Positions 1 through 9,514 are shown, counted from the first letter of the stretch. The stretch is 64,000 nucleotides of DNA from Oliverpabstia intestinalis (GCF_009696065.1 NZ_VUMS01000005.1:62001-126000); one strand, 5' to 3'. Made by a program: numbers and translations. Notes: generated by a model from the letters alone, not told the origin.

Positions 1-3000
1 TCTGGAAAACTTCCATGACATTACGGTTGAATACAATGAAAAACCAGCATCGACAACCACTCAGCAGGGAACAGTAGACAGCAGAACCTATTATTCAGGT
101 GATGCAGAATTGAATCTGACAGCAAAAGAAAACGCAAGTGAAAGCAAATTCTACTCCGGACTGGAAAAAATGCAGTATACCATTTCCAGACACTGGGGAG
201 ATGGTAAAAAAGTTACAGAAGAAGAAGTCACAGAAACAAATGAATATGGCTTCCCGAAAGACGTAACTCTGAAAGAACTTCAAAAATATTGTACCATCGA
301 AAAACTTCTGGAACTGAAGAACGACCCGGAAAAATCTCAGGTGATCACAGTTTCCGCGACAGCCAATGACAACGCAGGCAATGCAATGGAAACCCGTTCA
401 GACTACACACTGGTTCTGGACTCTATCGCACCGACAGTAGATTCTTCTTATGCACAGGCAAACAACAATGGCGCTTTCTTAAATGCCAAATATGCAAACA
501 GTGATGTTACCTATTCTGTTAATGTAACCGAGCGTTTTTTAAACGTTCTGAAAGTAACACTGAACGGAACCGAGTATACTCTGGAAGAGCTGAATTCTCA
601 GAAAGATGCTCTGGGTATCAAAGAAATCTCAATGGATCCGGTGAATAATTTTGCAGATACCACAGACAGTACCGTATACAAATTCACGATCGTATTCCAC
701 AAAGATGGTGAATACACGGTACAGACTAAGGTAGCTGATGCAGCCGGAAATACAGGAGAAGACAAGGAATTCTCCTTCGTGATCGACACAGTAAGACCTG
801 AGATGCAGGTTACTTACACTGCATATCGTCCGAACGGAACAAGCTTTGTTCTGGATCCGTCCCGGGGACGTGCTTATGCAAATGAAGAAGTAGCTTATGT
901 AGCTGTAACAGCAGTGATCACAGAGAGAAACTTCGATGCAAAAGATGCAAAAGTTGCTTACACCGCAGTAAACAGCAAAGGAAAAGCAGTGAAAGTTGCA
1001 GATTATGACGCAGCGATCCGCGAAGAATGGACCAACAAAGGAAATGTCAGCACAGAAGACAACCGTTTTGTATATGAACTGTCTCTGCCGACTATCAGTG
1101 TAGATGCCAACTATGATTTCGCTTATGACTACACCGATCTGGCTGGTAATCCGATCAATGAAACTATCAAACAGGCAGTTACCCTGGACCGCGCAAAACC
1201 GGAAGGTACTGTAACAGTAGAAGATCTGGTGAACGGATCTGCTTCTGAAACATGGAACAAGTTCCTGAGCGCAATTACATTTGGACACTTTGGTAAGAAC
1301 AGTGTAAGAGCTTCTATGACAAGTGATGATGAGACTGCAGGTGTGGCAGCTACTCAGTATCTGACCTCTGCAAAAGCACTGACAAGAAGCGAACTGGAAG
1401 CAAGAACCGGATGGACCGGTTACAGCAGCAAGATCAGCTTGGCAGCAAGCCAGAACCTGGTTGTATATGAAAAGATCACAGATAAAGCAGGAAATATCCA
1501 GTACATCAGTACTGACGGAATCATCGTTGATAATGTGGCACCGGTACCGGTAGTGAAGATCACTCCTACCAATCCTGGATGGGGCAAAGGTGTATACAGC
1601 GCTGCCGATAATCCTGGATTTGACATCAGCGTTACCGATCCTGTTGTAAACGATGCATATGCAGGACTGAAGACAATTTCCTACACAATCACAAACGGAA
1701 CTACCGGTTATGTAGAATCCGGAACACTGGCAAACCTGGAGAGAACATCTCACCTGCAGAGCTGGACCGGACATGTAACCATCAACCCGGATAACTTCTA
1801 CTCCAACGATGTTCGCGTAAAAGTTACCGCAGATGACTGGTCCACCAACGATGCAGCATCTGAAGAAATCAGTATCAAAGTGGATAACAAAGCCCCGATC
1901 GTAACATTCTCCTTCGATCAGAGCGATGTACATAACGGAAAATACTACAACAATGACAAAACTCTGACAATCACAGTAGACGAGCGTAACTTTGATGAAA
2001 GCTACCAGCCACAGGTTACATCTACAGCAGGCGGTGGATACAGCGTCAGCGGATGGTCTCACAACGGAGAGATCCATACAGCTACTGTAACCTTCAGCGG
2101 TGACAGTGATTACACTGTAACTTATGACTGCTTCGACCTGGCAGGCAACAAGTCCAATACTGAGAAACTGGATGAGTTCACTGTTGATAAGACAAAACCT
2201 GTGATCCAGGTTTCTTATGACAACAACAGTGCATTGAACAACAACTATTACAAAGAAGCAAGAACAGCAACCATCACCATCACCGAGCATAATTTCAATC
2301 CTGGTGAAGTGACAGTTACAACAACAGCACAGCTGGATGGTGCAGCAGCTTCCGCACCTGGCGTAAGCGGATGGTCAGGATCCGGGGATACACATGTAGC
2401 AACCGTTTCTTACTCTGCAGATGCAGATTATACATTTACCATCAGTGCAACAGACCTGGCAAGCAATGTATCCGATCCATATGCAACAGAAAGCTTTACC
2501 GTTGACCAGACAAAACCGACAGTAGAGATCACCAACATCGAAGATCGTTCCGCAAATAACGGAGAAGTAGCTCCAGTTATCACACTGAACGATATCAACT
2601 TTGACAGCGGCAAGACAGTTGTGCACCTGACCGGAGCCAACAAGGGAGAAGTAGATACCACAGGTATGTACACTTCTGTAGCAAGCAACAAAGGTCAGAC
2701 ACTTACTTTCTACAACTTCAAAGAAAATATGGATGACATCTATACTCTGACTGCTGAGACAACTGACAAAGCAGGAAATCAGTACAGCACATCCAAGATC
2801 TTCTCTGTAAACCGTGACGGTTCTACTTATCTGTATGATGATTATACAGAAGAACTGATCAAGAATGGTTACACCAACGATCCGAAGAATCTGGTAGTAT
2901 CCGAGATCAACGTAGATACCCTGACCTTCCAGGAACTGACGGTATCCGAGAACGGTACACAGAAGACTCTGGAACAGAACAAAGACTTTGAAGTAAGTGA

Positions 3001-3652
3001 GTCCGGAAGCGATGTAAGCTGGAAAGAATACAAGTACACCATCAACGCATCCAACTTCGAGAATGAAGGAGACTACAACGTTTCCATCTACTCCGAAGAC
3101 CGTGCAACCAACGTAACAACCAACACAGCCAAGTCCAAAGATATCCTCTTTGCAGTGGATAAGACTTCACCGGTTATCTCCCTGGCTAACATCGAAGACG
3201 GCGGAAGATACAAAGTAGAAAGTCAGAAATTCACAGCAAACGTAGATGATAACATGGCTCTGGATAAAGTTGAGTATTACGTAGACGATGAGCTGAAACA
3301 GACCTTCGATGCAGACGAAGTATCTGCAAACAGCGGTTCTCTGGAACTGAGTGTGGATTCTTCCAACACATTCCGGAATGTATCTGTAAAAGCTTATGAC
3401 AAAGCAAACAACGAAGCAACAACCGCAAGCGTAGACGTCCTGGTATCTGCAAATACATGGGTACAGTTCTACAACAACAAACCGGCATTCTACGGTACGA
3501 TTGGAGGCGGTGTGGCAGCAGTGGCAGCTGCAATAGCCGCAGGCGTACACTTCAGTGGCGCAGCCGCAGGAACAGCAGCCGCAGCAGGAAAAACAGCTGC
3601 AGGCGCAGGTATCTTCCTTGCAGGTAAGAAAAGAAAAAAAGATGAAAAATAA
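1..3652 (+). CDS. Large Ig-like repeat surface protein, 5' end outside window
   Basis: The reading frame is open from base 2 to the TAA at 3650-3652, so about 1,216 residues are visible and the start lies upstream. The protein is built of tandem beta-sandwich (bacterial Ig-like) repeats of roughly 90-110 residues. Repeat junctions carry a recurring D-x-x-x-P motif (DNKAPIVTF, DKTKPVIQV, DQTKPTVEI, DKTSPVISL) and repeat ends carry AGN-type turns (DAAGNTGED, DLAGNKSN, DKAGNQYS). The C-terminus has a small-residue transmembrane stretch rich in G and A followed by KKRKKDEK. No LPxTG motif precedes it, so anchoring by this helix and basic tail is the simplest reading. It is probably a cell-surface adhesin or stalk. 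No catalytic domain is visible and the ligand is unknown. Confidence 0.8.
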   Translation, partial: LENFHDITVEYNEKPASTTTQQGTVDSRTYYSGDAELNLTAKENASESKFYSGLEKMQYTISRHWGDGKKVTEEEVTETNEYGFPKDVTLKELQKYCTIEKLLELKNDPEKSQVITVSATANDNAGNAMETRSDYTLVLDSIAPTVDSSYAQANNNGAFLNAKYANSDVTYSVNVTERFLNVLKVTLNGTEYTLEELNSQKDALGIKEISMDPVNNFADTTDSTVYKFTIVFHKDGEYTVQTKVADAAGNTGEDKEFSFVIDTVRPEMQVTYTAYRPNGTSFVLDPSRGRAYANEEVAYVAVTAVITERNFDAKDAKVAYTAVNSKGKAVKVADYDAAIREEWTNKGNVSTEDNRFVYELSLPTISVDANYDFAYDYTDLAGNPINETIKQAVTLDRAKPEGTVTVEDLVNGSASETWNKFLSAITFGHFGKNSVRASMTSDDETAGVAATQYLTSAKALTRSELEARTGWTGYSSKISLAASQNLVVYEKITDKAGNIQYISTDGIIVDNVAPVPVVKITPTNPGWGKGVYSAADNPGFDISVTDPVVNDAYAGLKTISYTITNGTTGYVESGTLANLERTSHLQSWTGHVTINPDNFYSNDVRVKVTADDWSTNDAASEEISIKVDNKAPIVTFSFDQSDVHNGKYYNNDKTLTITVDERNFDESYQPQVTSTAGGGYSVSGWSHNGEIHTATVTFSGDSDYTVTYDCFDLAGNKSNTEKLDEFTVDKTKPVIQVSYDNNSALNNNYYKEARTATITITEHNFNPGEVTVTTTAQLDGAAASAPGVSGWSGSGDTHVATVSYSADADYTFTISATDLASNVSDPYATESFTVDQTKPTVEITNIEDRSANNGEVAPVITLNDINFDSGKTVVHLTGANKGEVDTTGMYTSVASNKGQTLTFYNFKENMDDIYTLTAETTDKAGNQYSTSKIFSVNRDGSTYLYDDYTEELIKNGYTNDPKNLVVSEINVDTLTFQELTVSENGTQKTLEQNKDFEVSESGSDVSWKEYKYTINASNFENEGDYNVSIYSEDRATNVTTNTAKSKDILFAVDKTSPVISLANIEDGGRYKVESQKFTANVDDNMALDKVEYYVDDELKQTFDADEVSANSGSLELSVDSSNTFRNVSVKAYDKANNEATTASVDVLVSANTWVQFYNNKPAFYGTIGGGVAAVAAAIAAGVHFSGAAAGTAAAAGKTAAGAGIFLAGKKRKKDEK

Positions 3653-3718
3653 ATAAGAGAAAGTCATAACTGTGAAGAAACTGAGCAGTCATTGATAATC
3701 TCTAAACAAGCTGAGCCA

Positions 3719-3753
3719 GGCTGCTGCTAAAAGAGCAGCAGCCTATTCTGCTT
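3719..3753 (+). terminator. Rho-independent terminator after the surface protein gene
   Basis: A perfect 10-bp stem (GGCTGCTGCT, loop AAAAG, AGCAGCAGCC) lies 67 bp after the stop codon. It is followed by a weak T-rich run. Confidence 0.65.
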
Positions 3754-3818
3754 TGTCAGCATAAGATTTTGAATATGTGTAAAATCATATGCTGAGAGCG
3801 CAGAACCAAAAGAGAAGG

Positions 3819-3845
3819 GTAACCGTGAAAGTACTGAACAGTTAC
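3819..3845 (+). repeat. Solo 27-bp family A hairpin repeat
   Basis: This matches the right terminal hairpin of the family A elements described below, with arms GTAACCGT/ACAGTTAC around GAAAGTACTGA. No target duplication is visible. A more degenerate version sits at about 3665-3693. It is probably a relic of an internal deletion. Confidence 0.55.
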
Positions 3846-3943
3846 AGAGAGGGATCATATATGAAAAAGCTATACGAGGAATATTTGATATTTGAGATAA
3901 GAGATAAGAACAGCATCAGCCGGGAAAGCCTGGAATCTATCCG

Positions 3944-4381
3944 ATGGATTTTCAGATAGCATATGAACGGATGCTGTGGACTATGAAGGGGCGTTATCCA
4001 AAGGCACAGTTGTATTGTGCAACGATTGGATGTGGAGTCTTAAATGGTCAGAACATGTTTCCGGAATATCTGAATGGAAATGCCTTTGAGGATTATAATC
4101 AGGCGATCCGCACTGCCGCACAGAAATACAGATGTCATCTGGTGGATCTGGCGGCAATGGGAGTCGCATATGATTCCGTGGACGGAATCCATCCAAATGC
4201 CAGGGGAATGCAGCAGCTGGCAGAAGGATGGATCCGGGGAATCGAAGAAGAAAAGAAAAAGACAACACACAGGAAAAAGAAACGCAGCTGGACACAGTGG
4301 CTGATTCCGGTGCTGCTGGGAATAGAAGCGGTTATTGTAATGGTGCTGATTGTGTTGATTTTAAAAGTGTTTATTCTCTGA
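3944..4381 (+). pseudogene. 5'-truncated SGNH/GDSL hydrolase with C-terminal membrane anchor
   Basis: The 145-residue frame matches only the second half of an SGNH esterase. It has the YERMLWTMKGRYPKAQLYC stretch that normally follows the GND block, and the catalytic DGIHPNARGM block near residue 80. The N-terminal nucleophile block (GDS) is absent. The tail is a basic stretch (HRKKKRSW) and one hydrophobic helix. A short frame from ATG 3861, in a different phase, overlaps its beginning and ends at a TAG at about 3958. No good ribosome binding site precedes 3944. The likeliest reading is a gene that lost its 5' half, possibly by deletion next to the repeats on both sides. A functional short protein cannot be excluded. 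Confidence 0.6.
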
Positions 4382-4385
4382 CCGG

Positions 4386-4420
4386 ATGTGTTCAGTACTT
4401 TCCCGGTCACAGACCAAAAT
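4386..4420 (-). repeat. Degenerate family A element remnant, interrupted by a family B element
   Basis: The sequence TTCAGTACTTTC..GGTCACAGACCAAAATG matches the reverse complement of the family A right end (TTCAGTACCTTCACAGTTACGAGCCAAAATG, read in two parts). The family B element lies directly inside its CCAAAATG motif, and family A sequence resumes at 4571 with ATGCATTGC. Confidence 0.6.
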
Positions 4421-4565
4421 GTTACTGTTCACTCCGTGCCCAGCAACACGCTGCGCGATGCACAGAATTTATGCTAATCGCATAAATTCGCGCGATATGT
4501 CTCGGGTTTTCTGTGACCTTCGCTCACAAAAAACACCTCGCGAGATATTACCAGTGAACAGTAAC
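4421..4565. mobile_element. Family B MITE-like element, 145 bp
   Basis: The ends form an inverted repeat, GTTACTGTTCACT on the left and AGTGAACAGTAAC on the right. The element is flanked by an exact 8-bp direct repeat ACCAAAAT (4413-4420 and 4566-4573), so it moved by transposition. The interior has no coding capacity and several hairpins, such as GAATTTATGC/GCATAAATTC. It shares with family A the core CGCGAGGTGTTTT...CCGAGACATA, here in reverse orientation. Confidence 0.8.
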
Positions 4566-4604
4566 ACCAAAATGCATTGCACATAAAAAATATTGCTTTT
4601 GTAA

Positions 4605-4633
4605 TTGACATTTCCATAGAAAAGAGGTATCTT
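4605..4633 (+). promoter_or_regulatory. Promoter of the alcohol dehydrogenase gene
   Basis: TTGACA (4605-4610) is 17 bp from TATCTT (4628-4633). The start codon lies about 60 bp downstream. Confidence 0.6.
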
Positions 4634-4695
4634 TGAGAAAGATAATAAAACTATTTTATTAAGTTTCAAAAACTCATATATGGAGGGCATTTCAC

Positions 4696-5745
4696 ATGGA
4701 AGGTAAGATGAAAGTAGCAGTGATGAACGGTATCGGCAAGATGGGATTTACGGAGCGTGACATTCCGACGCCGAAGGATGATGAAGTTCTGGTAAAGCTG
4801 GATTATGTGGGAATCTGTGGATCGGATCTGCATTATTACGAGAGCGGAGCCATCGGCGATTATGTGGTAGAACCGCCGTTTGTTCTCGGTCATGAGCCGG
4901 GTGGTGTTGTCGTGGAAGTGGGAAAAGATGTCAAACATCTGAAAGTCGGCGACAAAGTAGCTCTGGAGCCGGGAAAGACCTGCGGACACTGCGAATTCTG
5001 CAAACAGGGCAAATACAATCTCTGTCCGGATGTCGTATTTTTCGCAACGCCGCCGGTAGACGGTGTCTTTCAGGAGTATGTTGCGCATGAGGCGGCTCTC
5101 TGCTTCAAACTCCCGGAGAATGTAAGCACACTGGAGGGCGCGCTGATCGAACCTCTGGCTGTCGGTTTCCATGCAGCGATCCAGGGAGATGCTCATCTGG
5201 GACAGAAGGCAGTGGTGATGGGTGCCGGATGTATCGGTCTGGTTTCCATGATGGCACTGAAAGCCCGTGGAGTATCTGAGGTTTATGTGGTAGATATCAT
5301 GGAAAAACGTCTGGAAAAAGCCCTGGAACTGGGAGCAACCGGAGTGATCAACGGCGCAAAAGAGGATGTGATCGCCAAAGCACAGGAACTGACCGGCGGG
5401 GCCGGTATGGACCTGATCATCGAGACCGCCGGTACAGAGATCACCACCAGACAGGCGATCCATATGGCGAAGAAGGGTTCCACGATCGTTCTGGTCGGCT
5501 ACAGCAAGAGCGGTGAGATGACCCTGCCGATGAGTCTGGTTCTCGACAAAGAACTGACTTTCAAAACGGTTTTCCGTTACCGCCATATCTATCCGATCGC
5601 AATCGATGCGGTAGCTTCCGGAAAAGTAAACGTAAAAGGAATCGTTACTAATATTTACGATCTTGACGATGTGCAGCGGGCGATGGATGAGAGTGTGCAT
5701 AATAAGGCAGACATTGTAAAAGGTGTGATTAAGATTCATCCGTAA
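4696..5745 (+). CDS. Zinc-dependent alcohol dehydrogenase, sorbitol/xylitol dehydrogenase type
   Basis: A 349-residue medium-chain dehydrogenase/reductase that would oxidise a polyol or secondary alcohol to a ketose with NAD(P). The catalytic zinc ligands are the Cys in GICGSD and the His/Glu of LGHEPGG. The four-Cys structural zinc loop is CGHCEFCKQGKYNLC. The Rossmann motif GAGCIGL is near residue 178. Length and order are typical of sorbitol, xylitol or L-iditol dehydrogenases. GGAGGG at 4682-4687 fixes the start. It appears to be a single-gene unit with its own promoter and terminator. The exact sugar alcohol cannot be told from sequence. Confidence 0.88.
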   Translation: MEGKMKVAVMNGIGKMGFTERDIPTPKDDEVLVKLDYVGICGSDLHYYESGAIGDYVVEPPFVLGHEPGGVVVEVGKDVKHLKVGDKVALEPGKTCGHCEFCKQGKYNLCPDVVFFATPPVDGVFQEYVAHEAALCFKLPENVSTLEGALIEPLAVGFHAAIQGDAHLGQKAVVMGAGCIGLVSMMALKARGVSEVYVVDIMEKRLEKALELGATGVINGAKEDVIAKAQELTGGAGMDLIIETAGTEITTRQAIHMAKKGSTIVLVGYSKSGEMTLPMSLVLDKELTFKTVFRYRHIYPIAIDAVASGKVNVKGIVTNIYDLDDVQRAMDESVHNKADIVKGVIKIHP

Positions 5746-5781
5746 GAGTTGAAAGAATCGTAAAAAGCAAAAAGTATACAG

Positions 5782-5830
5782 GTGTCAGGCATTTCTACGC
5801 AAGAACTTTGTAAGAGTGCCTGGCACTTTT
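5782..5830 (+). terminator. Terminator after the alcohol dehydrogenase gene
   Basis: GTGTCAGGCA and TGCCTGGCAC form a 10-bp stem with one G-U pair and a 25-nt loop, followed by TTTT. Confidence 0.6.
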
Positions 5831-5941
5831 AAAATAAAAAGTCGGAATTGACCTATAAATCAGCCGAAATCATATCTGGAAAATCTCTTGTTTTTTGAGT
5901 AAAATAAAAGTAGTGGGCGACGATTGCGCCGCAGGAAAATA

Positions 5942-5968
5942 GTTACTGGTCACAGAGTGAACAGTAAC
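5942..5968. repeat. Solo 27-bp family B hairpin repeat
   Basis: Arms GTTACTG and CAGTAAC enclose GTCACAGAGTGAA. It matches the termini of the family B element at 4421-4565. It lies in the leader of the GH3 gene, just before a G+C-rich hairpin (GGCGGTCCGCC region, about 5982-6014). No target duplication was seen. Confidence 0.5.
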
Positions 5969-6031
5969 GAAAATAACAGGCATGGCGGTCCGCCGGAGAG
6001 TGCGGCGGGATGGCCGGAAAAGAGGTTTGAG

Positions 6032-8449
6032 ATGAAAAAATGGACAAGAGTCATGTATCAGCCAAATCTTCCCCTGGAAGCAGGCAGATATGTAACAGCA
6101 AGCAAAGAACATATTGCATTATCCCTGGAGGCAGCGACAGAGGGTATAGTGCTTTTGAAAAATGAGAACAATATCCTGCCGTTAAAGAACGGTTCCAGGA
6201 TCACACTGTTCGGACGCGGAAGTTTTGACTATGTCAAAGGTGGCGGCGGAAGCGGCGATGTAACCGTATCTTATGTACATAATCTGTACGACGGTTTCAA
6301 AACCCTGGAAGATAAGGTACAGGTATACGAACCGGTAGCAGAATTCTATAAGAAAAATGTAGAAGAACAGTATGCAATCGGAAGAGCACCGGGTATGACC
6401 GAAGAACCGGAACTGCCACAGGAACTTCTGGATGGCGCAAGAGCATTCGGGGATACTGCGCTTGTTGTACTGAGTCGTTTTTCCGGAGAAGGATGGGATC
6501 GTTCCAGTGTGGAATACAATGGCGAGTTCAACCCGTGGCCGGACGAGACCAGCATGCCGAAACTGTCTGCGCAATTGTATCCGGATGGAGATTTTTACCT
6601 GACAGCGGGTGAGAAAAAACTGCTGGCGCAGGTAGAAAAAGTATATGATAAGATTGTAGTTGTCCTGAACATCGGTGGTGTGATCGATCTGTCCTGGATC
6701 AAGAGAGATGATAAGATCAGTGCTGCTTTATACGGTGGACAGGGTGGTATGGAAGGCGGAACCGCAATGGCTCAGGTGTTGTGTGGTCAGGTCAATCCAT
6801 CCGGTAAACTGGCAGATACCTTTGCTGCAAGACTGGAAGATTATCCGTCCACGGAAAACTTCCATGAGTCTGTAGAATATGTGGATTACACCGAAGATAT
6901 TTACGTTGGTTACCGTTATTTTGAGACGATTCCGGGCGCAGCTGAAAAAGTGGTTTATCCGTTCGGTTACGGTCTGTCCTACACAACCTTCGAGGTGGAG
7001 ACACAGAAAGCATGGGAAGAGGCAGACTCTATCAACGTACAGGTGAAAGTAACCAATACCGGAGATATGGCTGGTAAAGAGGTCGTACAGCTGTATTACA
7101 GTGCACCACAGGGACTGTTAAAGAAACCGGCGAAAGAATTGGGTGCATTTAAGAAAACCCGCCTTCTGCAGCCAGGAGAGAGTCATACGATGGTACTGAC
7201 CGTCACAAAAGAAGCAATGGCATCCTACGATGATCTTGGAAAAGTAGCAAAATCTGCTTATGTTCTGGAAAAAGGCGCATATGCTTTTTATATTGGAACC
7301 TCCGTAAGAAATAATGAAAAAACAGCTTATGAATATCTGGTAGCAGAAGATACCGTGGTAAAACAGCTGGAAGCAAAGCTGACACCGTCAGGTCTGTCTA
7401 AGAGAATGCTTTCCGACGGAACCTACGAGGAACTGCCTCAGACTGAAGGAAATAATCCCAATGCCTGTGCATTTGAAAAAATGGTTCCGGGAACTGATGA
7501 GGGCATCCTGCCGGAAGTACGCTTCCGCGAGCAGCGTCTTGTACTCTACGTAGTAAAAAAAGGCGTAAAACCGTTTATCGAAGTAGCAGAAGGAAAGATC
7601 ACTCTGGACGAGTTCATGAGCCAGCTTTCCGACGATGATCTGATCGAACTGCTTGGAGGTCAGCCAAATACCGGCGTGGCCAATACCTTTGGTTTCGGTA
7701 ACCTGCCGGATTACGGTGTACCGAACATTATGACAGCCGACGGACCTGCAGGTCTTCGTATCGCACCGGAATGTGGCGTGTGTACAACTGCATGGCCATG
7801 CGCAACTCTTCTTGCCTACACCTGGAACCCGAATCTGGTAGAAAAGGTAGGTGCAGCCGGAGCAGAAGAAGTGAAAGAAAATAATATCGCCGTATGGCTG
7901 ACACCCGCTGTCAACATTCACAGAAATCCTTTGTGCGGAAGAAACTTCGAGTATTATTCCGAAGATCCGCTGCTTGCAGGTAAGATGGCAGCAGGTATGG
8001 TACGTGGTATCCAGTCTCAGCATATCGGCGCTTCCGTAAAACATTTTGCCGCCAATAACAAAGAGACAAACAGAAAGCACAGCGATTCCCGTGTATCCGA
8101 ACGTGCCCTTCGTGAGATTTATCTGAAACAGTTTGAAATTATCGTAAAAGAATCCGATCCGTGGACGATCATGAGCTCCTACAACGTGATCAACGGTCAC
8201 AGAGCTTCGGAAAATAAAGAACTTCTGGAAGACATCCTTCGCGGAGAATGGGGATTCCAGGGCATGGTTACCACAGACTGGTGGACCCGTGGTGAGCATT
8301 ACAAAGAGATCAAAGCCGGCAATGATGTCAAGATGGCAACCGGTTATCCGGAACGTGTGAAGAAGGCTATAGAACTTGGTGAACTTACCCGTGCTGATCT
8401 GGAACACTGTGCAAGACGTGTACTGGAACTGATCCTGAAAATCGATTAA
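6032..8449 (+). CDS. Glycoside hydrolase family 3 beta-glucosidase-like enzyme, domain-swapped order
   Basis: An 805-residue GH3 enzyme with domains in permuted order. The C-terminal-type alpha/beta sandwich comes first (about residues 25-300, with KNENNILPL and a Gly-rich loop). A fibronectin III-like domain follows (about 320-430), and the (beta/alpha)8 catalytic domain comes last (about 520-800). The catalytic domain has MTADGPAGLR, KHFAANNKETNR and the nucleophile in TTDWW (Asp near residue 749). This order is known in clostridial and ruminococcal beta-glucosidases. There is no signal peptide, so it probably acts in the cytoplasm on imported oligosaccharides. The frame is open upstream to 5924, but ATG 6032 is preferred because an AGAGG site precedes it and the protein begins there with sequence typical of the family. 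The likely substrate is a beta-glucoside; beta-xyloside is possible. Confidence 0.85.
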   Translation: MKKWTRVMYQPNLPLEAGRYVTASKEHIALSLEAATEGIVLLKNENNILPLKNGSRITLFGRGSFDYVKGGGGSGDVTVSYVHNLYDGFKTLEDKVQVYEPVAEFYKKNVEEQYAIGRAPGMTEEPELPQELLDGARAFGDTALVVLSRFSGEGWDRSSVEYNGEFNPWPDETSMPKLSAQLYPDGDFYLTAGEKKLLAQVEKVYDKIVVVLNIGGVIDLSWIKRDDKISAALYGGQGGMEGGTAMAQVLCGQVNPSGKLADTFAARLEDYPSTENFHESVEYVDYTEDIYVGYRYFETIPGAAEKVVYPFGYGLSYTTFEVETQKAWEEADSINVQVKVTNTGDMAGKEVVQLYYSAPQGLLKKPAKELGAFKKTRLLQPGESHTMVLTVTKEAMASYDDLGKVAKSAYVLEKGAYAFYIGTSVRNNEKTAYEYLVAEDTVVKQLEAKLTPSGLSKRMLSDGTYEELPQTEGNNPNACAFEKMVPGTDEGILPEVRFREQRLVLYVVKKGVKPFIEVAEGKITLDEFMSQLSDDDLIELLGGQPNTGVANTFGFGNLPDYGVPNIMTADGPAGLRIAPECGVCTTAWPCATLLAYTWNPNLVEKVGAAGAEEVKENNIAVWLTPAVNIHRNPLCGRNFEYYSEDPLLAGKMAAGMVRGIQSQHIGASVKHFAANNKETNRKHSDSRVSERALREIYLKQFEIIVKESDPWTIMSSYNVINGHRASENKELLEDILRGEWGFQGMVTTDWWTRGEHYKEIKAGNDVKMATGYPERVKKAIELGELTRADLEHCARRVLELILKID

Positions 8450-8500
8450 ATATAACTAACAGTTACGATTAATCAAAAAATATGCATAAAAAGTGAGAAA

Positions 8501-8544
8501 AAAAGCAAACAGAAAAAGAATCTACTTTCTGTTTGCTTTTTTTT
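8501..8544 (+). terminator. Terminator after the GH3 gene
   Basis: A perfect 15-bp stem (AAAAGCAAACAGAAA / TTTCTGTTTGCTTTT) is followed by more T residues. Confidence 0.8.
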
Positions 8545-8632
8545 GCAAAAATATAAAAGGCCGTACTGGATTACTGGAAAAAAACAGGGTATAGTAATAA
8601 GAAAACAGAGCGTGTAAGAGGAGTAACAAACG

Positions 8633-9514
8633 ATGAACAGAAAGATAGAAAATCCTTTCCTCTATGTAGAAGTCAGTGACCGCGGAGCAGAACTGATGCG
8701 GATTATGAGAAAGGATACCGGTGCGGAGATTCTCTGGAATGGGGATCCGGCTTTCTGGAGCTACCGGTCTCCGATTCTTTTTCCGAATGTGGGAAGTACC
8801 TGGCAGAAAAAAATGAAGATCAACGGAAAGGAATATCAGACCCGTCAGCATGGATTTGCCAGAGAAAAAGAATTCACCTGTGTGGAAGAAAGTACTGAAA
8901 AACTTCGCTACCGGTTAATGTCTGACGAAGAGACAAGAAAGTACTATCCATTTGATTTTGTATTATGGATCACCTATGAATTGAGAGAAAAAGAGATTCT
9001 CGTCAGCTGGGAAGTGGAAAACCGATCCGGGGAAGTCATGAGTTTTACGATTGGCGGACATCCGGGCTTCCGTTTTGAAAAAGAAGGAGAACAGAAAGAA
9101 GATTACGAACTATATTTTCCGGAAAATACAGAGTTTACCGCTACCGCAGTCGATCTGGTCAACGGTACCGGAAAACCGGATCAGAAATACCGGGTGAAAC
9201 TGACAGATCATACGCTGGTGTTAAGTGACCAGCTGTTTGATGTGGACACACTGGTAGTTGACGATGCACAGATCCGGGAAGTATGGCTCAGAAGAAAAGC
9301 CACCGGGCAGCTTTATGCGGGAGTTCGTTGTATCGATGAATTTTGCAGTTTTGGAATCTGGTCCCTTCCGAAAGGACCGTATGTTTGTCTGGAACCCTGG
9401 GCGGGAAGATGTGATGATGAAGGGTTTTGCGAAGATATTTCCCAAAAGCCGGGAATTAACCGGGCGAAGCCGGGAGAATGCTGGAAAAAGCAGTATGCGA
9501 TTCTGATCGGATAG
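8633..9514 (+). CDS. Aldose 1-epimerase family protein, LacX-like
   Basis: A 293-residue galactose-mutarotase-fold protein. Landmarks are ENPFLYVEVSDRGAELMRI at the N-terminus, RQHGFAREKEF (conserved His, near residue 80) and the second conserved His in IGGHPGFRF, both expected in the active site. The LacX/YeaD branch is thought to interconvert anomers of sugars or sugar phosphates. AGAGGAG precedes the start by about 9 bp. It lies downstream of the GH3 enzyme but has a terminator between, so it is probably transcribed separately. The sugar specificity is unknown. Confidence 0.8.
   Translation: MNRKIENPFLYVEVSDRGAELMRIMRKDTGAEILWNGDPAFWSYRSPILFPNVGSTWQKKMKINGKEYQTRQHGFAREKEFTCVEESTEKLRYRLMSDEETRKYYPFDFVLWITYELREKEILVSWEVENRSGEVMSFTIGGHPGFRFEKEGEQKEDYELYFPENTEFTATAVDLVNGTGKPDQKYRVKLTDHTLVLSDQLFDVDTLVVDDAQIREVWLRRKATGQLYAGVRCIDEFCSFGIWSLPKGPYVCLEPWAGRCDDEGFCEDISQKPGINRAKPGECWKKQYAILIG

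Noticed and set aside
629-2290. A 553-codon open frame on the minus strand within the surface-protein gene
   Set aside because: It has Cys/Val/Ile-rich low-complexity sequence, no ribosome binding site and no domain. It mirrors the repeat codon pattern of the real gene on the other strand.
4666-5739. A 357-codon antisense open frame across the alcohol dehydrogenase gene
   Set aside because: The plus-strand protein has complete zinc and Rossmann motifs. The antisense product has none and no start signals.
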